Source: an archaeon (lineage in GTDB: Archaea; Thermoproteota; Nitrososphaeria; Nitrososphaerales; Gagatemarchaeaceae). Taken from it: DNA of 64,000 bases. The first letter of the stretch is position 1; the number at the start of each line of letters is the position of its first letter. Both the position numbers and the translations under genes were made by a program. Positions 18,911-28,887 of this stretch are shown here, one piece after another. The notes beneath the pieces were generated by a model, which was not told the DNA's origin, ran no database searches, and saw nothing but the letters and a program-made list of their open reading frames with translations. The stretch is from assembly GCA_021791695.1 (NCBI GenBank), contig JAJYWC010000002.1:1-64000 (forward strand), given 5' to 3'.

Positions 18911-19955
18911 CGCGGACCTTGGCGACGGCGTTGTAGCCATACTGGAGCTTGTTCTCCCAGGGCTCGAGAGGCTGGACGTTCCCCTTTTCGTCGGTCGCCC
19001 TCGCCGCGATCGTCATCTCTCCCGTTCTTTTCGGCGTCCAGTCCTTCCGCCATTCGACCCATTCGAACCTCCCCACCCTTTTCGGGCTGAGCTCGGCGTT
19101 TCTCCATCCGCTCCCGAGGTCGACCTCGACGCGCGAGACCGCGGCCTGCCCGGACCACGCCCTTCCCGTCACCCTGACGGTCCTTCCCGCCTCGATGGAG
19201 CCACCATCCGCCGGGTTCGTGATGATCGAGTTCACCCTAAGTTCCCTCACCGGGGTGCGGGTCTCCTTCCCTTGCTCCGTTTCCACATAGACGTACTTGA
19301 CGGTGTTGAAAAACACCTGACGAGGACTACCCGATACAAGCCTTATCGTCCTCAGCCACTTCACCGAAGCCATCCCGTACCATCCAGGCACCACGAGTCG
19401 GGCGGGATAGCCGTGTTCCGGAGAGAGCCTCTGCCCGTTCATCCTGAGAGCTATGATCGTGTCGTCCTGCATGGCCTTCTCGAGTGGGAGACTCCGGGAG
19501 TAAGGAACCTCCCCGGGAAGACCCCTGACGGCCCCGGAGTCGGCGCCTTCGGCCACGACCTCGCTGGCTCCAGTCCTAACGCCAACGCTCTCCAGCACGG
19601 CCCTTAGAGGCACGCCCGTCCACCTTGCCGTGCCGACCGCGCCATGCCCCCACCTGAGCTCGTCCTTGGCCGCTGTCCTGAACCCGCTCCTGCCGTTCCC
19701 CGCGCACTCCAGGGTGACCGAGACCGTCCTTGTGGGCATCCTGAGCAGGTCGGCGTACCCGAAAACGCATTCCCTCTCGACATCGCCCTCTATACCCAGC
19801 CTCCAGTTAGAGAGCTTCACGCGGGGTATCGCAAAGTGAGACCTGATGAAGAACGATGACACCGGCGTGATCCGTGGCCGCAGCGAACTGAGCGGCGATT
19901 CGGCGTTAAGCGGCGAATCGGTCGCTATGATCAGGGACGTCTTGCCTTTCTTCAT
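18897..19955 (-). CDS. Sulfite oxidase-like molybdopterin-dependent oxidoreductase
   Basis: 352 aa; VSVTLECAGNGRSGF (Mo-ligand Cys), WGHGAVGTARWTGVPLRAVLE, LEKAMQDDTIIALRMNGQRLSPEHGYPARLVVPGWYGMASVKWL. Confidence 0.93.
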   Translation of the reverse strand: MKKGKTSLIIATDSPLNAESPLSSLRPRITPVSSFFIRSHFAIPRVKLSNWRLGIEGDVERECVFGYADLLRMPTRTVSVTLECAGNGRSGFRTAAKDELRWGHGAVGTARWTGVPLRAVLESVGVRTGASEVVAEGADSGAVRGLPGEVPYSRSLPLEKAMQDDTIIALRMNGQRLSPEHGYPARLVVPGWYGMASVKWLRTIRLVSGSPRQVFFNTVKYVYVETEQGKETRTPVRELRVNSIITNPADGGSIEAGRTVRVTGRAWSGQAAVSRVEVDLGSGWRNAELSPKRVGRFEWVEWRKDWTPKRTGEMTIAARATDEKGNVQPLEPWENKLQYGYNAVAKVRVRVV

Positions 19956-20065
19956 CGGCGCGGGGCTGACAAGAGCCTCCCCTTAACCCCATCGCGGCGC
20001 GTCGCCCACCAAACTCTTAAAATGAGGTCGGCACGGGGCAAAAATCAAGAGGGCCAGCGGGTCGC

Positions 20066-21100
20066 ATGGAAAATCTCTCCGTCGAACGACTTTCGTCTGT
20101 CCTCGCCAAATTCCAGGGCAGGCGGGTTCTCGTCGCGGGCGACCTCATCGTTAGCAGGTTCGTCGAGGTCTCCGCCCGCAAGCTCGCGCGAGAGGCACCG
20201 GTCCCTGCGGGTGACTACGTGGGCGAGACGCTCCTCGCGGGAGGCGCGGCAAACCTGGCACGCGAGCTTACATCACTGGGCGCCGCCGTCACGGTCCTCG
20301 GAGTCGTCGGGGATGATGGCCAGGGTTCCTGGCTTAGAGAGGACCTCGTCCGCAGCGGGGTGAACGCCTCTGGCATAGCGACTGACAAGAACAGGCCCAC
20401 CTCCCTCAGGACTTGGATCATGGTCAACCGGCTTCACTACCTAAGGATAGACCAGGAGACTCGTCGGGATATCCCGGTCGCCACCACCAGGGCCTTCGTG
20501 GAAGAGGCGGCTTCAGAAATACCGGAGGTGGACGTGGTTGTCCTCTCTGACTATGACAGGGGAGTGATAAGCCCGCCGCTGATCGACGGGATCGTCACGG
20601 CGGCCCAGAAGAGCAACAAGATCGTCGTCGCCCAGCCCAAGATGCGCCACTACCTCGACTTCGCGGGCGTGACCTACGTGAAGTCCAACCTCGAGGAGGC
20701 GACCCACGCGACGGGGATGAGCATGGTCAACGAGACTAGCCTGAGGAACATGGGCGTCAACCTCATGCAGCGCCTCGACTGCAAGGGCATCCTGATCACC
20801 AGGGGGGAGCAGGGCATGACAGTCTTCGAGAAGGACCAGATAACGAACTTCCCGCCGATATTCGGGCGCAGGAACTTCTTCAGTAAGATAGGCGTGAGGG
20901 ACACGATGACCGGTGTGTTCTCGCTCTCGGTGGCCTGCGGCGCGACGGTCGCGGAGGCGGCGTGTCTCTCGAACATCGCTGGACCAGCCAGGAGCGACAA
21001 GGCTCGCAACGTGACTCTCAACGTAGCTGACCTGCAGAACGCGTTCGGCAGCTTGGGTGACTTTTTACAGAGGATATCGCAGGCCCCGGTGAGGAGGTAG
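20066..21100 (+). CDS. PfkB/ribokinase family protein, HldE (RfaE1)-kinase-like with altered GAGD motif
   Basis: 344 aa; RRVLVAGDLIVSRFV, LLAGGAANLARELTSLGAAVTVLGVVGDD; C-terminal GAGD equivalent reads GVRDTMTG. Confidence 0.82.
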   Translation: MENLSVERLSSVLAKFQGRRVLVAGDLIVSRFVEVSARKLAREAPVPAGDYVGETLLAGGAANLARELTSLGAAVTVLGVVGDDGQGSWLREDLVRSGVNASGIATDKNRPTSLRTWIMVNRLHYLRIDQETRRDIPVATTRAFVEEAASEIPEVDVVVLSDYDRGVISPPLIDGIVTAAQKSNKIVVAQPKMRHYLDFAGVTYVKSNLEEATHATGMSMVNETSLRNMGVNLMQRLDCKGILITRGEQGMTVFEKDQITNFPPIFGRRNFFSKIGVRDTMTGVFSLSVACGATVAEAACLSNIAGPARSDKARNVTLNVADLQNAFGSLGDFLQRISQAPVRR

Positions 21101-21106
21101 AGAGAC

Positions 21107-21925
21107 CTGGAGAACGCGCGCGAAGCTGCGAGACTTCAGGACATCTCCAGGAGCACGAGGAAGCTCATACTCGGGACACTCGCCGAGGCAGGCTCGGGTC
21201 ATCCCGGAGGTTCGCTCTCGGCCGTGGAGCTCCTCGTCACGCTCTATTTTTACAAGATGAAGCACGACCCCAAGAACCCGACGTGGCCGGACAGGGACAG
21301 GTTCATCCTCAGCAAGGGGCACGCCGCGCCGCTTCTCTACTCCATCCTGGCCCAGGCCGGTTACTTCCCGGCGGAGGAGCTGCAGTCTCTTCGTAAGATG
21401 GGCGCGCTGCTTCAGGGTCACCCAGACCTCAGGATACCGGGAGTGGAGATGCCGGCGGGCTCCGAGGGGATAGGGCTCTCTGTCGGCGTGGGGGAAGCCC
21501 TCGCGGCCAAGGTCGACAAGAGGGGCTACAGGACCTACGTCCTAATGGGCGACGGAGAGCAGCAGGAGGGAGAGGTCTGGGAGGCGGCCATGTCGGCATC
21601 GAAGTTCAAGCTAGACAACCTAATCGCGATAATCGACAGAAACGGCATCCAGCAGGACGGGCTCACGGAACAGATAATGCCGCTCGAGCCTCTAGCCGCA
21701 AAGTGGAGGGCCTTCAACTGGAACGTCATAGAGGTCGACGGCTACGACTACCTCCAGCTGATCGATGCCTTCGATGCTGCAGAGATGACCAAGCACAGGC
21801 CCACTATGATAATCGCCCACACGGTCAAGGGCAAGGGAGTGTCGTTCATGGAGTGGTCGCCGACCTATCACGGAACGGCGCCCTCCAAGGACAAGATCAC
21901 CGACATCTACAAGGAGCTCAAGTGA
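21107..21925 (+). CDS. Transketolase, N-terminal (TPP-binding) subunit; probable CTG start
   Basis: In-frame translation LENAREAARLQDISRSTRKLILGTLAEAGSGHPGGSLSAVELLVTLYFY...LSKGHAAPLLYSILAQAG...VLMGDGEQQEGEVWEA. No ATG/GTG/TTG between the TAG at 21098 and the core domain; GGAGGT at 21093-21098. Confidence 0.9.
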   Translation: MENAREAARLQDISRSTRKLILGTLAEAGSGHPGGSLSAVELLVTLYFYKMKHDPKNPTWPDRDRFILSKGHAAPLLYSILAQAGYFPAEELQSLRKMGALLQGHPDLRIPGVEMPAGSEGIGLSVGVGEALAAKVDKRGYRTYVLMGDGEQQEGEVWEAAMSASKFKLDNLIAIIDRNGIQQDGLTEQIMPLEPLAAKWRAFNWNVIEVDGYDYLQLIDAFDAAEMTKHRPTMIIAHTVKGKGVSFMEWSPTYHGTAPSKDKITDIYKELK

Positions 21926-21926
21926 G

Positions 21927-22613
21927 TTGAGACCGGTGAAGATAGCACCTTCGGTCTTGGCATACGACCTTTCGGACCTCCGAGGCGCGGTCGGGATAGC
22001 CGACAGAGGAGGAGCCGACCTCGTCCATCTGGATGTCATCGATGGCCACTTCGCCCCGAACATCACGTTCGGAGCGGGGACAATCAGGGCCCTCCGGAAG
22101 AATTCCAAGCTAGTGTTCGAGGCCCATCTGATGATCAGCGAGCCCGCCCGCTACCTCCGCGACTTTCTTGACGCGGGTTCGGACATCGTGGTCGTCCACG
22201 CCGAGACCGTTGACGGTCCGGCATTCGACGCGCTTCATGCGATGGTTCACTCCTTCGGCAAGCAGATCGGTCTTGCACTGAAGCCGGGTACGGAGCTACC
22301 CGAATGGGCTGAAGAGAGGCTAGACAGGTTGAAGACCATCATCGTCCTGACGGTCAACCCCGGCTTCAGCGGCCAGAAGATGGATGTGGGTCAGTTCCCG
22401 AAGATAGAGAGGCTGGACCGGCTGATAAGCGGGAAGGGTCTTGATGTCGACATCGAGGTGGACGGAGGCATCGACTCGAGCAATGTGAGCGAGGTTGCCA
22501 AGGCAGGAGGCAACTCCTTCGTGGCCGGCGCAGGAGTTTACAACCAGCCAGACCCGGTTCTCGCGATATCGAAGATAAGACAGAACGCCATGGCTGCCAG
22601 GAGTGGTGCCTGA
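21927..22613 (+). CDS. rpe: Ribulose-phosphate 3-epimerase
   Basis: VKIAPSVLAYDLSDL, DLVHLDVIDGHFAPNITFG, VFEAHLMI, LTVNPGFSGQK, IEVDGGID. Confidence 0.95.
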   Translation: MRPVKIAPSVLAYDLSDLRGAVGIADRGGADLVHLDVIDGHFAPNITFGAGTIRALRKNSKLVFEAHLMISEPARYLRDFLDAGSDIVVVHAETVDGPAFDALHAMVHSFGKQIGLALKPGTELPEWAEERLDRLKTIIVLTVNPGFSGQKMDVGQFPKIERLDRLISGKGLDVDIEVDGGIDSSNVSEVAKAGGNSFVAGAGVYNQPDPVLAISKIRQNAMAARSGA

Positions 22614-23569
22614 TGCTCGAGAAACTCGGGTCGATGAGGAGCGCCTACGGAGAGGCACTCGTCGAGCTGGGCGGGTCGCGTTCCGACGTGGTCGTGCTCG
22701 GAGCGGACACCACCGAGTCGATAAAGTCTGGGATGTTCGGGGCCAAGTATCCCGAGCGGTTCTTCAACATGGGCATAGCCGAGCAGAACCTGGTCGGAGT
22801 CGCTGCGGGGCTGGCGCTAGCAGGCAAGATAGCCTACGCGGGGACCTACGCGATCTTCGTCCCCGGGAAGTGCGTGGACCAGATACGCAACATCATCGCG
22901 TACGCAGACCTCAACGTCAAGCTCGTCTGTTCGCACGGCGGCATCTCGGTCGGCCCCGACGGCGCGTCCCACCAGCAGCTGGAGGACATCGCTATAATGC
23001 GGGTAATCCCGAAGATGAGGGTGGTTGTCCCCTCCGACTCGGTCTCGGTCAAATCGATCGTGAAGTCGATAGCAGACATCCATGGCCCGTTCTACGTCAG
23101 GCTCACAAGGGGAGTGGTGAAGGGTTCGACCTCGCCCATCGTCTATGAGGACGGGTTCGAATACAAGCTCGGCAAGCTGAACCTGCTTAGAGACGGCTCG
23201 GACGTGGCGATATTCGCCTGCGGGCTCATGGTCCCCGAGGCGCTCCTGGCCGCTGAGTCCATGAAGGCGAAGGGCGTGAGCGCTGCGGTCGTCGATGCTC
23301 ACACGATAAAGCCGCTCGACGAGGAGCTCGTGGCCAAGCTGGCAAGGCAGTGCGGCTCCGTAGTGACCGCTGAGGAGCACAACATCATCGGAGGGATGGG
23401 TTCAGCCATAGCGGAGGCCGTCACGAAACACCATCCCGTGAAGGTCGAGCGCGTCGGGGTCGTCGACAGGTTCGGCGAGAGCGGCGAGGCGACGGAGCTC
23501 TTCCGCAAGTATGGCCTGACCGCCGCTAGGATAGAAGAAGCTGCGGCCGTCGCCCGGAAGTCCTCCTAG
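22613..23569 (+). CDS. Transketolase, C-terminal subunit
   Basis: GADTTESIKSGMFGAKYPERFFNMGIAEQNLVGVAAGLALAGK; SVVTAEEHNIIGGMGSAIAE. Confidence 0.95.
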   Translation: MLEKLGSMRSAYGEALVELGGSRSDVVVLGADTTESIKSGMFGAKYPERFFNMGIAEQNLVGVAAGLALAGKIAYAGTYAIFVPGKCVDQIRNIIAYADLNVKLVCSHGGISVGPDGASHQQLEDIAIMRVIPKMRVVVPSDSVSVKSIVKSIADIHGPFYVRLTRGVVKGSTSPIVYEDGFEYKLGKLNLLRDGSDVAIFACGLMVPEALLAAESMKAKGVSAAVVDAHTIKPLDEELVAKLARQCGSVVTAEEHNIIGGMGSAIAEAVTKHHPVKVERVGVVDRFGESGEATELFRKYGLTAARIEEAAAVARKSS

Positions 23570-23629
23570 CTTCGGATTCCCATCCCCTCCATCAAGATTT
23601 AAATCCGCTGAGGGGTCCGCCCAGTCCAT

Positions 23630-26600
23630 TTGCCGAGCTCGCGATTCGACATCCTCAGCTCGTTTCTGCGGAAGCGATACAAGCTGGTCCTGGTCGCATG
23701 GGTGATCGCGCTGGTCGCTTTCGGCTCACAGGTTCCTACATTCTTCGGCGCAGTCAACTACAACGTGGCAGGCTCGAACTTCGGGGGCCCCACGAACGCA
23801 GAGTCGCAGTTGGCCCAGAACATCCTGAACGTGCAGTTCCCATCTGCGAGCAACTCTAGCGGGAACGGGATCATCGTCGTCCTCCAGAACAGCCAGATGT
23901 ATTCCGACGGCGTCCAGTCTGCCCTGGTCAACCTCAACAGGACGCTCGCCGCCGACCCGACTCTCGCCGCCAGCTTCACCGGCATGGCGAGCCTCTACTC
24001 CACCGAGTACTCGTTCCTCACCGAGGTCGTACCGCCACTCCTCCCGCAGGTGGCGCAGCTAAACACCAGCGTGGCATCCGTTGACTCAGGAGCACACCAG
24101 CTCTACGGCACAAACCTGCTCTTGGTGGAAGAGGTCGCCGGGATCAACCAGAGCGCCCAGCTCGTCTACGGCGTTCCTTCGGGGTTCGTCCAGGCCTGGT
24201 CGTCCGCGCTTCCGTCGTGCGGCGGTTCTGCCTACTGCGCTGACTCGGCCGTGGGCCAGACGTACGCGTCTCGGCTGGCGAGCGGACCCAACCCTCAGGC
24301 CGTCGCCTACTTCCAGACGTTCCTCGGATACTGGAACTCGTCCTTTGCGAGTCAGCCTGACGTAGCCAATCCCTCGCCCGTCGTGCGCGAGCAGGCCGCC
24401 GTCAAGCAGGCCGTGGCCGACTTCGCGGCTCAGCCCCAGCTCCCCGCGCAGGAGTCCCAGACTCTCTCCCTCGTCGCCTCGGCGCTCAACGCAACAAGCT
24501 TTTTCAGGACAGACGCCATCGGGAACGCCACGGTCGCGGCGCTCTCGTCCCAGGTGCCTCCCGAGCTCACCGCCTCCCTCGGCATCAGTCTGAACGGGCT
24601 CGTGGCGGGCCTCATCTCACTGGGTCCATCGCCCTCAAACTCGAGCGTCCAGGCCTTCACACTGCAGCTCTTCACGAAGAGCGTCTCCGGGTCGTTCCCC
24701 GCCTCGGCCGGTCTCTCCGCCTCCCAGCTCGTCGAGCGGGCGTACGCGCTCGGCTCCTCCCCGGACTCCAACTCCACTTGGGACCTTGCATCCTCGCTGG
24801 TCGCCAACGGCACGGCTGCGTCGTTCGCAGCCTCTCCGCTGTTCACGGTCAGGGTCGCCCCTCTCGCGCAAGTCCTCGGCTCCTTCAGCAGGGGTTACGG
24901 TTCCTCGCAGATACGGTCCGTCTTGGAGGAGGTCATCACAGGCACGAACTACCTCCAGTACCCGCTGGTGCTCTCCAAGTCGCTGACGCGCAACTTCATC
25001 AGCCCGGACAACGGCACGATGATAGCGGTCTACAACTTCCTCGTCTCCCCATCCGACAAGATGATCGCCGCTTTCAGGAGCGACGTCTCGAGCTCGACGA
25101 TCCCGTCGCTTGGGACCTACTACGTGACGGGAGGACCCGTGCTCACCTCGGACATTTCGAAGATCTTTGGTCCAGTCGTCGGGGTCACGGTGGTCCCCGG
25201 GGTACTCGCCTCCCTGGCGATCGTCGGAGTGCTGCTCCTCGCACCGCTGGCAGCGATAGTCCCAGTGCTGGTAGGGGGTGTCGCGATAGCCATAGCGCTC
25301 CCGCTGATCTACTTCGGGGTCGTCGATGTCGGTCACGGGACGTTGACGTTCCTCACCCCGAGCCTCACCATCCTCCTCGTGCTGGGGCTAGCCGTGGACT
25401 ACTCGGTGCTGCAGCTCCGCAGGACCCGAGAGGAACGTGCCAAGGGCAGCTCCACCGGTGAAAGCGTCGCGATTTCCGTACGGTGGGCGGGGCAGGCCGT
25501 CCTCACGGCGGGCATCACGGTCGTGGTCGCGTACGTCGTCATGGCGGTAGCCAACGTGCCGCTCTTCAGCGGCGTAGGGACCGCCATCGCCATAGCAGTC
25601 TCGATCCTGATAGCCGCGGCCCTCACGCTCCTTCCCTCGCTCGAGCTGGCCCTCAAGGACAGGCTGTTCTGGCCGGGTCTTCGGTCGCGGAAGGAGGTCA
25701 GGGCTCGCAAGAAGAGCCGCGTCATGAGACTCTCCGAGCAGACCCTCAAGAGGAAGATGGTCATCGTGGCCGTCGTCGCCGCGCTTGCGATGGGCGCCTT
25801 CTACGTGACGTTAGAGACGCCGAGCGGTGCGAATATCCTGAAACTCTTCCCAGACTTTCCGAGCAACCACGGCCTGACGGTAATCACGGACAACCTAGGA
25901 AGCGCGACCATCACGCCCACGGTTATCGTTGTGACCACCGGCTCTCCAATCCTGTACGGAGACGACCAGTTCAACCAGACCCTGATGAACCGGCTCGAGG
26001 CAATAAGCTCGGCTGCGAGCTCGGTGCCCGGCGTCGTCTCCGTCTCGGGGCCGACCCGCCCGTACGGCTCGCCGTTCAACTACATCGGCGTGCAGGAGAT
26101 GCCACAGCCTGAGAAATCGCAGTACATAGGGGGCATGCTAGCCGACATAGGTAAGAACAATCAAACAGCCCAGATACTGGTCGGGCTTCAGAGCGATTCG
26201 CAGAGCCAGCAGGCGATAGACACCCTGCTCCAGGTGGAAGCGGCGGTAGGGAAGCTCGGTAGCGCAAGCGGCGTCTCGGTCTACTACGGAGGTACGACAC
26301 AGTCGACTTACGACAACCAGTCGTTCCTCAACGGTATCCTCCCGGAGGTCGTCGTGGTGCTGGCGGCGGCGATCTACGTCATCCTCCTGATCCAGTTGAG
26401 GTCCGTCTTCACCCCTATCCGCCTTGTCCTGACGATTCTCTGCAGCGTCGCCTTCTCGCTCGCGCTTCTGTCGATAATCTTCTTCTACACCCTGGACCTG
26501 CCGATCCTGGACTTTGCCCCGCTCTTCGTCGTGGTGACGATGCTCGGGGTGGGCATCGACTACGACATCTTCTTCGTGACCCGGATAAGGGAGGAGGCCC

Positions 26601-26890
26601 TCAAGGGAGAGCCCGACGACGTCGCCATCAAGACGGCGCTGGATAAGACGTGGGTCACGATATTCGGGCTGGGGCTCGTCCTGTCTACGGTCTTCGCCTC
26701 GCTCGTCGCTACAGACATCGCCCTGCTGCAGGAGATCGGGTTCGTGGTGGCAGCTGCCGTGGTGATCGACGTCGGGGCCGTGATCCTCTTCTTCGTTCCT
26801 TCGCTGATGGCCATCGCGGAGAGGTTCAACTGGTGGCCGTCGAAGCTAGCCGAGCGTGAGCTAAAGGCGCAGCCGGAGGAGCAAGAATAG
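23630..26890 (+). CDS. MMPL/RND-superfamily membrane transporter
   Basis: 1086 aa, N-terminal TM, large extracytoplasmic loops, two multi-TM blocks; LGLAVDYSVLQLRRTREE and LGVGIDYDIFFVTRIREEA. Confidence 0.92.
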   Translation: MPSSRFDILSSFLRKRYKLVLVAWVIALVAFGSQVPTFFGAVNYNVAGSNFGGPTNAESQLAQNILNVQFPSASNSSGNGIIVVLQNSQMYSDGVQSALVNLNRTLAADPTLAASFTGMASLYSTEYSFLTEVVPPLLPQVAQLNTSVASVDSGAHQLYGTNLLLVEEVAGINQSAQLVYGVPSGFVQAWSSALPSCGGSAYCADSAVGQTYASRLASGPNPQAVAYFQTFLGYWNSSFASQPDVANPSPVVREQAAVKQAVADFAAQPQLPAQESQTLSLVASALNATSFFRTDAIGNATVAALSSQVPPELTASLGISLNGLVAGLISLGPSPSNSSVQAFTLQLFTKSVSGSFPASAGLSASQLVERAYALGSSPDSNSTWDLASSLVANGTAASFAASPLFTVRVAPLAQVLGSFSRGYGSSQIRSVLEEVITGTNYLQYPLVLSKSLTRNFISPDNGTMIAVYNFLVSPSDKMIAAFRSDVSSSTIPSLGTYYVTGGPVLTSDISKIFGPVVGVTVVPGVLASLAIVGVLLLAPLAAIVPVLVGGVAIAIALPLIYFGVVDVGHGTLTFLTPSLTILLVLGLAVDYSVLQLRRTREERAKGSSTGESVAISVRWAGQAVLTAGITVVVAYVVMAVANVPLFSGVGTAIAIAVSILIAAALTLLPSLELALKDRLFWPGLRSRKEVRARKKSRVMRLSEQTLKRKMVIVAVVAALAMGAFYVTLETPSGANILKLFPDFPSNHGLTVITDNLGSATITPTVIVVTTGSPILYGDDQFNQTLMNRLEAISSAASSVPGVVSVSGPTRPYGSPFNYIGVQEMPQPEKSQYIGGMLADIGKNNQTAQILVGLQSDSQSQQAIDTLLQVEAAVGKLGSASGVSVYYGGTTQSTYDNQSFLNGILPEVVVVLAAAIYVILLIQLRSVFTPIRLVLTILCSVAFSLALLSIIFFYTLDLPILDFAPLFVVVTMLGVGIDYDIFFVTRIREEALKGEPDDVAIKTALDKTWVTIFGLGLVLSTVFASLVATDIALLQEIGFVVAAAVVIDVGAVILFFVPSLMAIAERFNWWPSKLAERELKAQPEEQE

Positions 26891-26897
26891 TGCGCAG

Positions 26898-27464
26898 CTA
26901 TCTCTCCAGCCAGATGGTCTTCTCGGCGGCTGCGGTGCGCTTGCCCGGCGCTACGGCTCCGTTCGCGTAGCCGACGTAGACTAGGGCGACAAGTGCCTCG
27001 TCCGGCCCCATACCGAAAAATCTCCTTATCGCTTCGGAGTAGGAATGCGCGCCCGTCCTGACCGCCGTGGCGAGCCCGAGCGAGTGGGCCGCGAGCAGCA
27101 AGTTCTGCATAGCTGCCCCGGCGGCGACCATCTCCTCCTGCGGCAAGATGCCCTCTCCCCTCTTGGGCGAGCCAATGACCGCCACGATGACCGGAGCAGA
27201 GAGCGGCTTATCCCTCTCCTTTGCGAGACGCTCCTGGGGTTGGGGGATCGGTCCAGCGTTCATGGCAGCGGCGAGAGCCTCGCCCAGCCTCCTTCTCGCC
27301 TCTTTCTCAAGCACGATGAACCGCCATGGCTCGGTCATGTGGTGGTTCGGAGCCCAGGAAGCCGCCTCGATGATTGTCCTGATGTCGGCGCGGGACGGAG
27401 TCCTGTCCGGGTCCATCTTCTTGACGGTCCTCCTCGACGCTATGGCGTCGGTAACCGGGTTCAT
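26898..27464 (-). CDS. Nitroreductase family protein
   Basis: 189 aa from internal ATG: MNPVTDAIASRRTVKKMDPDRTPSRADIRTIIEAASWAPNHHMTEPWRFIVLE. The longer ORF-track version (to 28136) is antisense to the transaldolase. Confidence 0.92.
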   Translation of the reverse strand: MNPVTDAIASRRTVKKMDPDRTPSRADIRTIIEAASWAPNHHMTEPWRFIVLEKEARRRLGEALAAAMNAGPIPQPQERLAKERDKPLSAPVIVAVIGSPKRGEGILPQEEMVAAGAAMQNLLLAAHSLGLATAVRTGAHSYSEAIRRFFGMGPDEALVALVYVGYANGAVAPGKRTAAAEKTIWLER

Positions 27465-27520
27465 CCCGCGCTCAGCCGCGACGACGGTAGATAAGCTCCC
27501 CAGCCGACCATGCACAGGAC

Positions 27521-27533
27521 TTAAATACAAAAA
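27521..27533 (+). promoter_or_regulatory. Archaeal TATA-like element upstream of transaldolase
   Basis: cttaaatacaaaa about 20-25 nt upstream of ATG 27552. Confidence 0.5.
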
Positions 27534-27551
27534 TCCGGCCTCGGAAGAACG

Positions 27552-28217
27552 ATGAAGTTCTACCTCGACAGCGCCAACCTGGCTGCCATCAAGAAGTACA
27601 ACCAGATGGGGGTCGTCGACGGCGTCACGACAAACCCCTCCCTCGTCTCCAAGGAGGCGGGGGAGTTCGAGGAGATAATCGTCTCGATCTGCAAGGAGGT
27701 CAACGGCCCCGTAAGCGCCGAGGTGGTCAGCACAGACCACGACGGCATGGTCAAGGAGGCCAAACATCTCTCCAAGCTCGCCCCCAACGTCGTGGTGAAG
27801 ATACCGATGATCCCGGAAGGACTGAAGGCGACCAAGACGGTCAGCGGGCTCGGGATACCCGTGAACATGACCCTCATATTCTCGGCGAACCAGGGGCTGC
27901 TCGCGGCAAAGGCTGGAGCCTCGTACCTCAGCCCGTTCATCGGCAGGCTCGACGACATCGGACAACGCGGGATGCAGGTGATCGAAGACCTGGTCGTAAT
28001 AAGACAGAACTACAAGCTCAAGGCAGAGATACTCGTCGCCAGCGTCAGGCACCCGCAGCACGTGCTCGAGGCGGCGAAGCTCGGAGCCGGAATAGCCACG
28101 ATGCCCCCCGACGTGCTCGAGAAGATGATGCAGCACCCGCTTACCGACATAGGGCTGAAGAAGTTCCTAGACGACTGGGGCAGGGCCAAGAAAGAGAAAC
28201 CCTCGCTGACGGTCTAA
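27552..28217 (+). CDS. Transaldolase / fructose-6-phosphate aldolase-like (TalC/MipB type)
   Basis: MKFYLDSANLAAIKKYNQMGVVDGVTTNPSLVSKEAG; VVKIPMIPEGLKA; ASYLSPFIGRLDDIG. Confidence 0.96.
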   Translation: MKFYLDSANLAAIKKYNQMGVVDGVTTNPSLVSKEAGEFEEIIVSICKEVNGPVSAEVVSTDHDGMVKEAKHLSKLAPNVVVKIPMIPEGLKATKTVSGLGIPVNMTLIFSANQGLLAAKAGASYLSPFIGRLDDIGQRGMQVIEDLVVIRQNYKLKAEILVASVRHPQHVLEAAKLGAGIATMPPDVLEKMMQHPLTDIGLKKFLDDWGRAKKEKPSLTV

Positions 28218-28275
28218 GCTACCATCGCAGCCGGTAAGGCAAAGGTTTTAACGAGTCGTGAGGGCCGAGGGAGTT

Positions 28276-28887
28276 ATGGCAAAGACATACGCACTTCCAC
28301 CTCTACCATACGCGTACAACGCACTGGAACCGTACATCTCGCAGCAGATAATGACGCTGCACCATGACAAGCATCACAACGCTTACGTCACGGGCGCAAA
28401 CGCAGCGCTCGACAAGCTCGAGAAGGCGCGCGCAGGCACTCTCCAGATAGATATCAAGGGGACCCTAAGAGACCTCAGCTTCAACGTCGGGGGTCACAAG
28501 CTCCACTCGATCTTCTGGAACAACATGGCGGCCGCAGGCAAGGGCGGGGGCGGCAATCCGAGCGGCAAGCTGGCCGATGCGATCACACAGGACTTCGGGT
28601 CCGTCGACAAGTTCAAGGCGCAGTTCAGCGACGCGGCCAAGACCGTCGAGGGTTCCGGCTGGGCGCTCCTGCTGCACGACCGTGAGCTGGGACAGCTGGT
28701 CCTGACGCAGGTCGAGAAGCAGAACTTCATGCACCTGCCTGAACTTCCGATACTGCTCGGGCTAGATGTTTGGGAGCACGCCTACTACCTGCAGTACTGG
28801 AACGACCGAGCCAAGTACGTAGAAGCCTGGTGGAACGTGGTAAACTGGGAAGACGTGGCAAAGCGCTACGCTGCGGCAATCAAGTAG
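28276..28887 (+). CDS. sod: Fe/Mn superoxide dismutase
   Basis: YALPPLPYAYNALEPYISQQIMTLHHDKHHNAYVTGAN; LDVWEHAYYLQYWNDRAKYVEAWWNVVNWEDV. Confidence 0.97.
   Translation: MAKTYALPPLPYAYNALEPYISQQIMTLHHDKHHNAYVTGANAALDKLEKARAGTLQIDIKGTLRDLSFNVGGHKLHSIFWNNMAAAGKGGGGNPSGKLADAITQDFGSVDKFKAQFSDAAKTVEGSGWALLLHDRELGQLVLTQVEKQNFMHLPELPILLGLDVWEHAYYLQYWNDRAKYVEAWWNVVNWEDVAKRYAAAIK

Noticed and set aside
24635-25336. 233-aa minus-strand ORF within the MMPL gene
   Set aside because: Antisense to a strong RND transporter; composition is shadow-like.
27465-28136. N-terminal part of minus ORF 26898..28136
   Set aside because: Antisense to the transaldolase; nitroreductase homology begins at the ATG at 27464.
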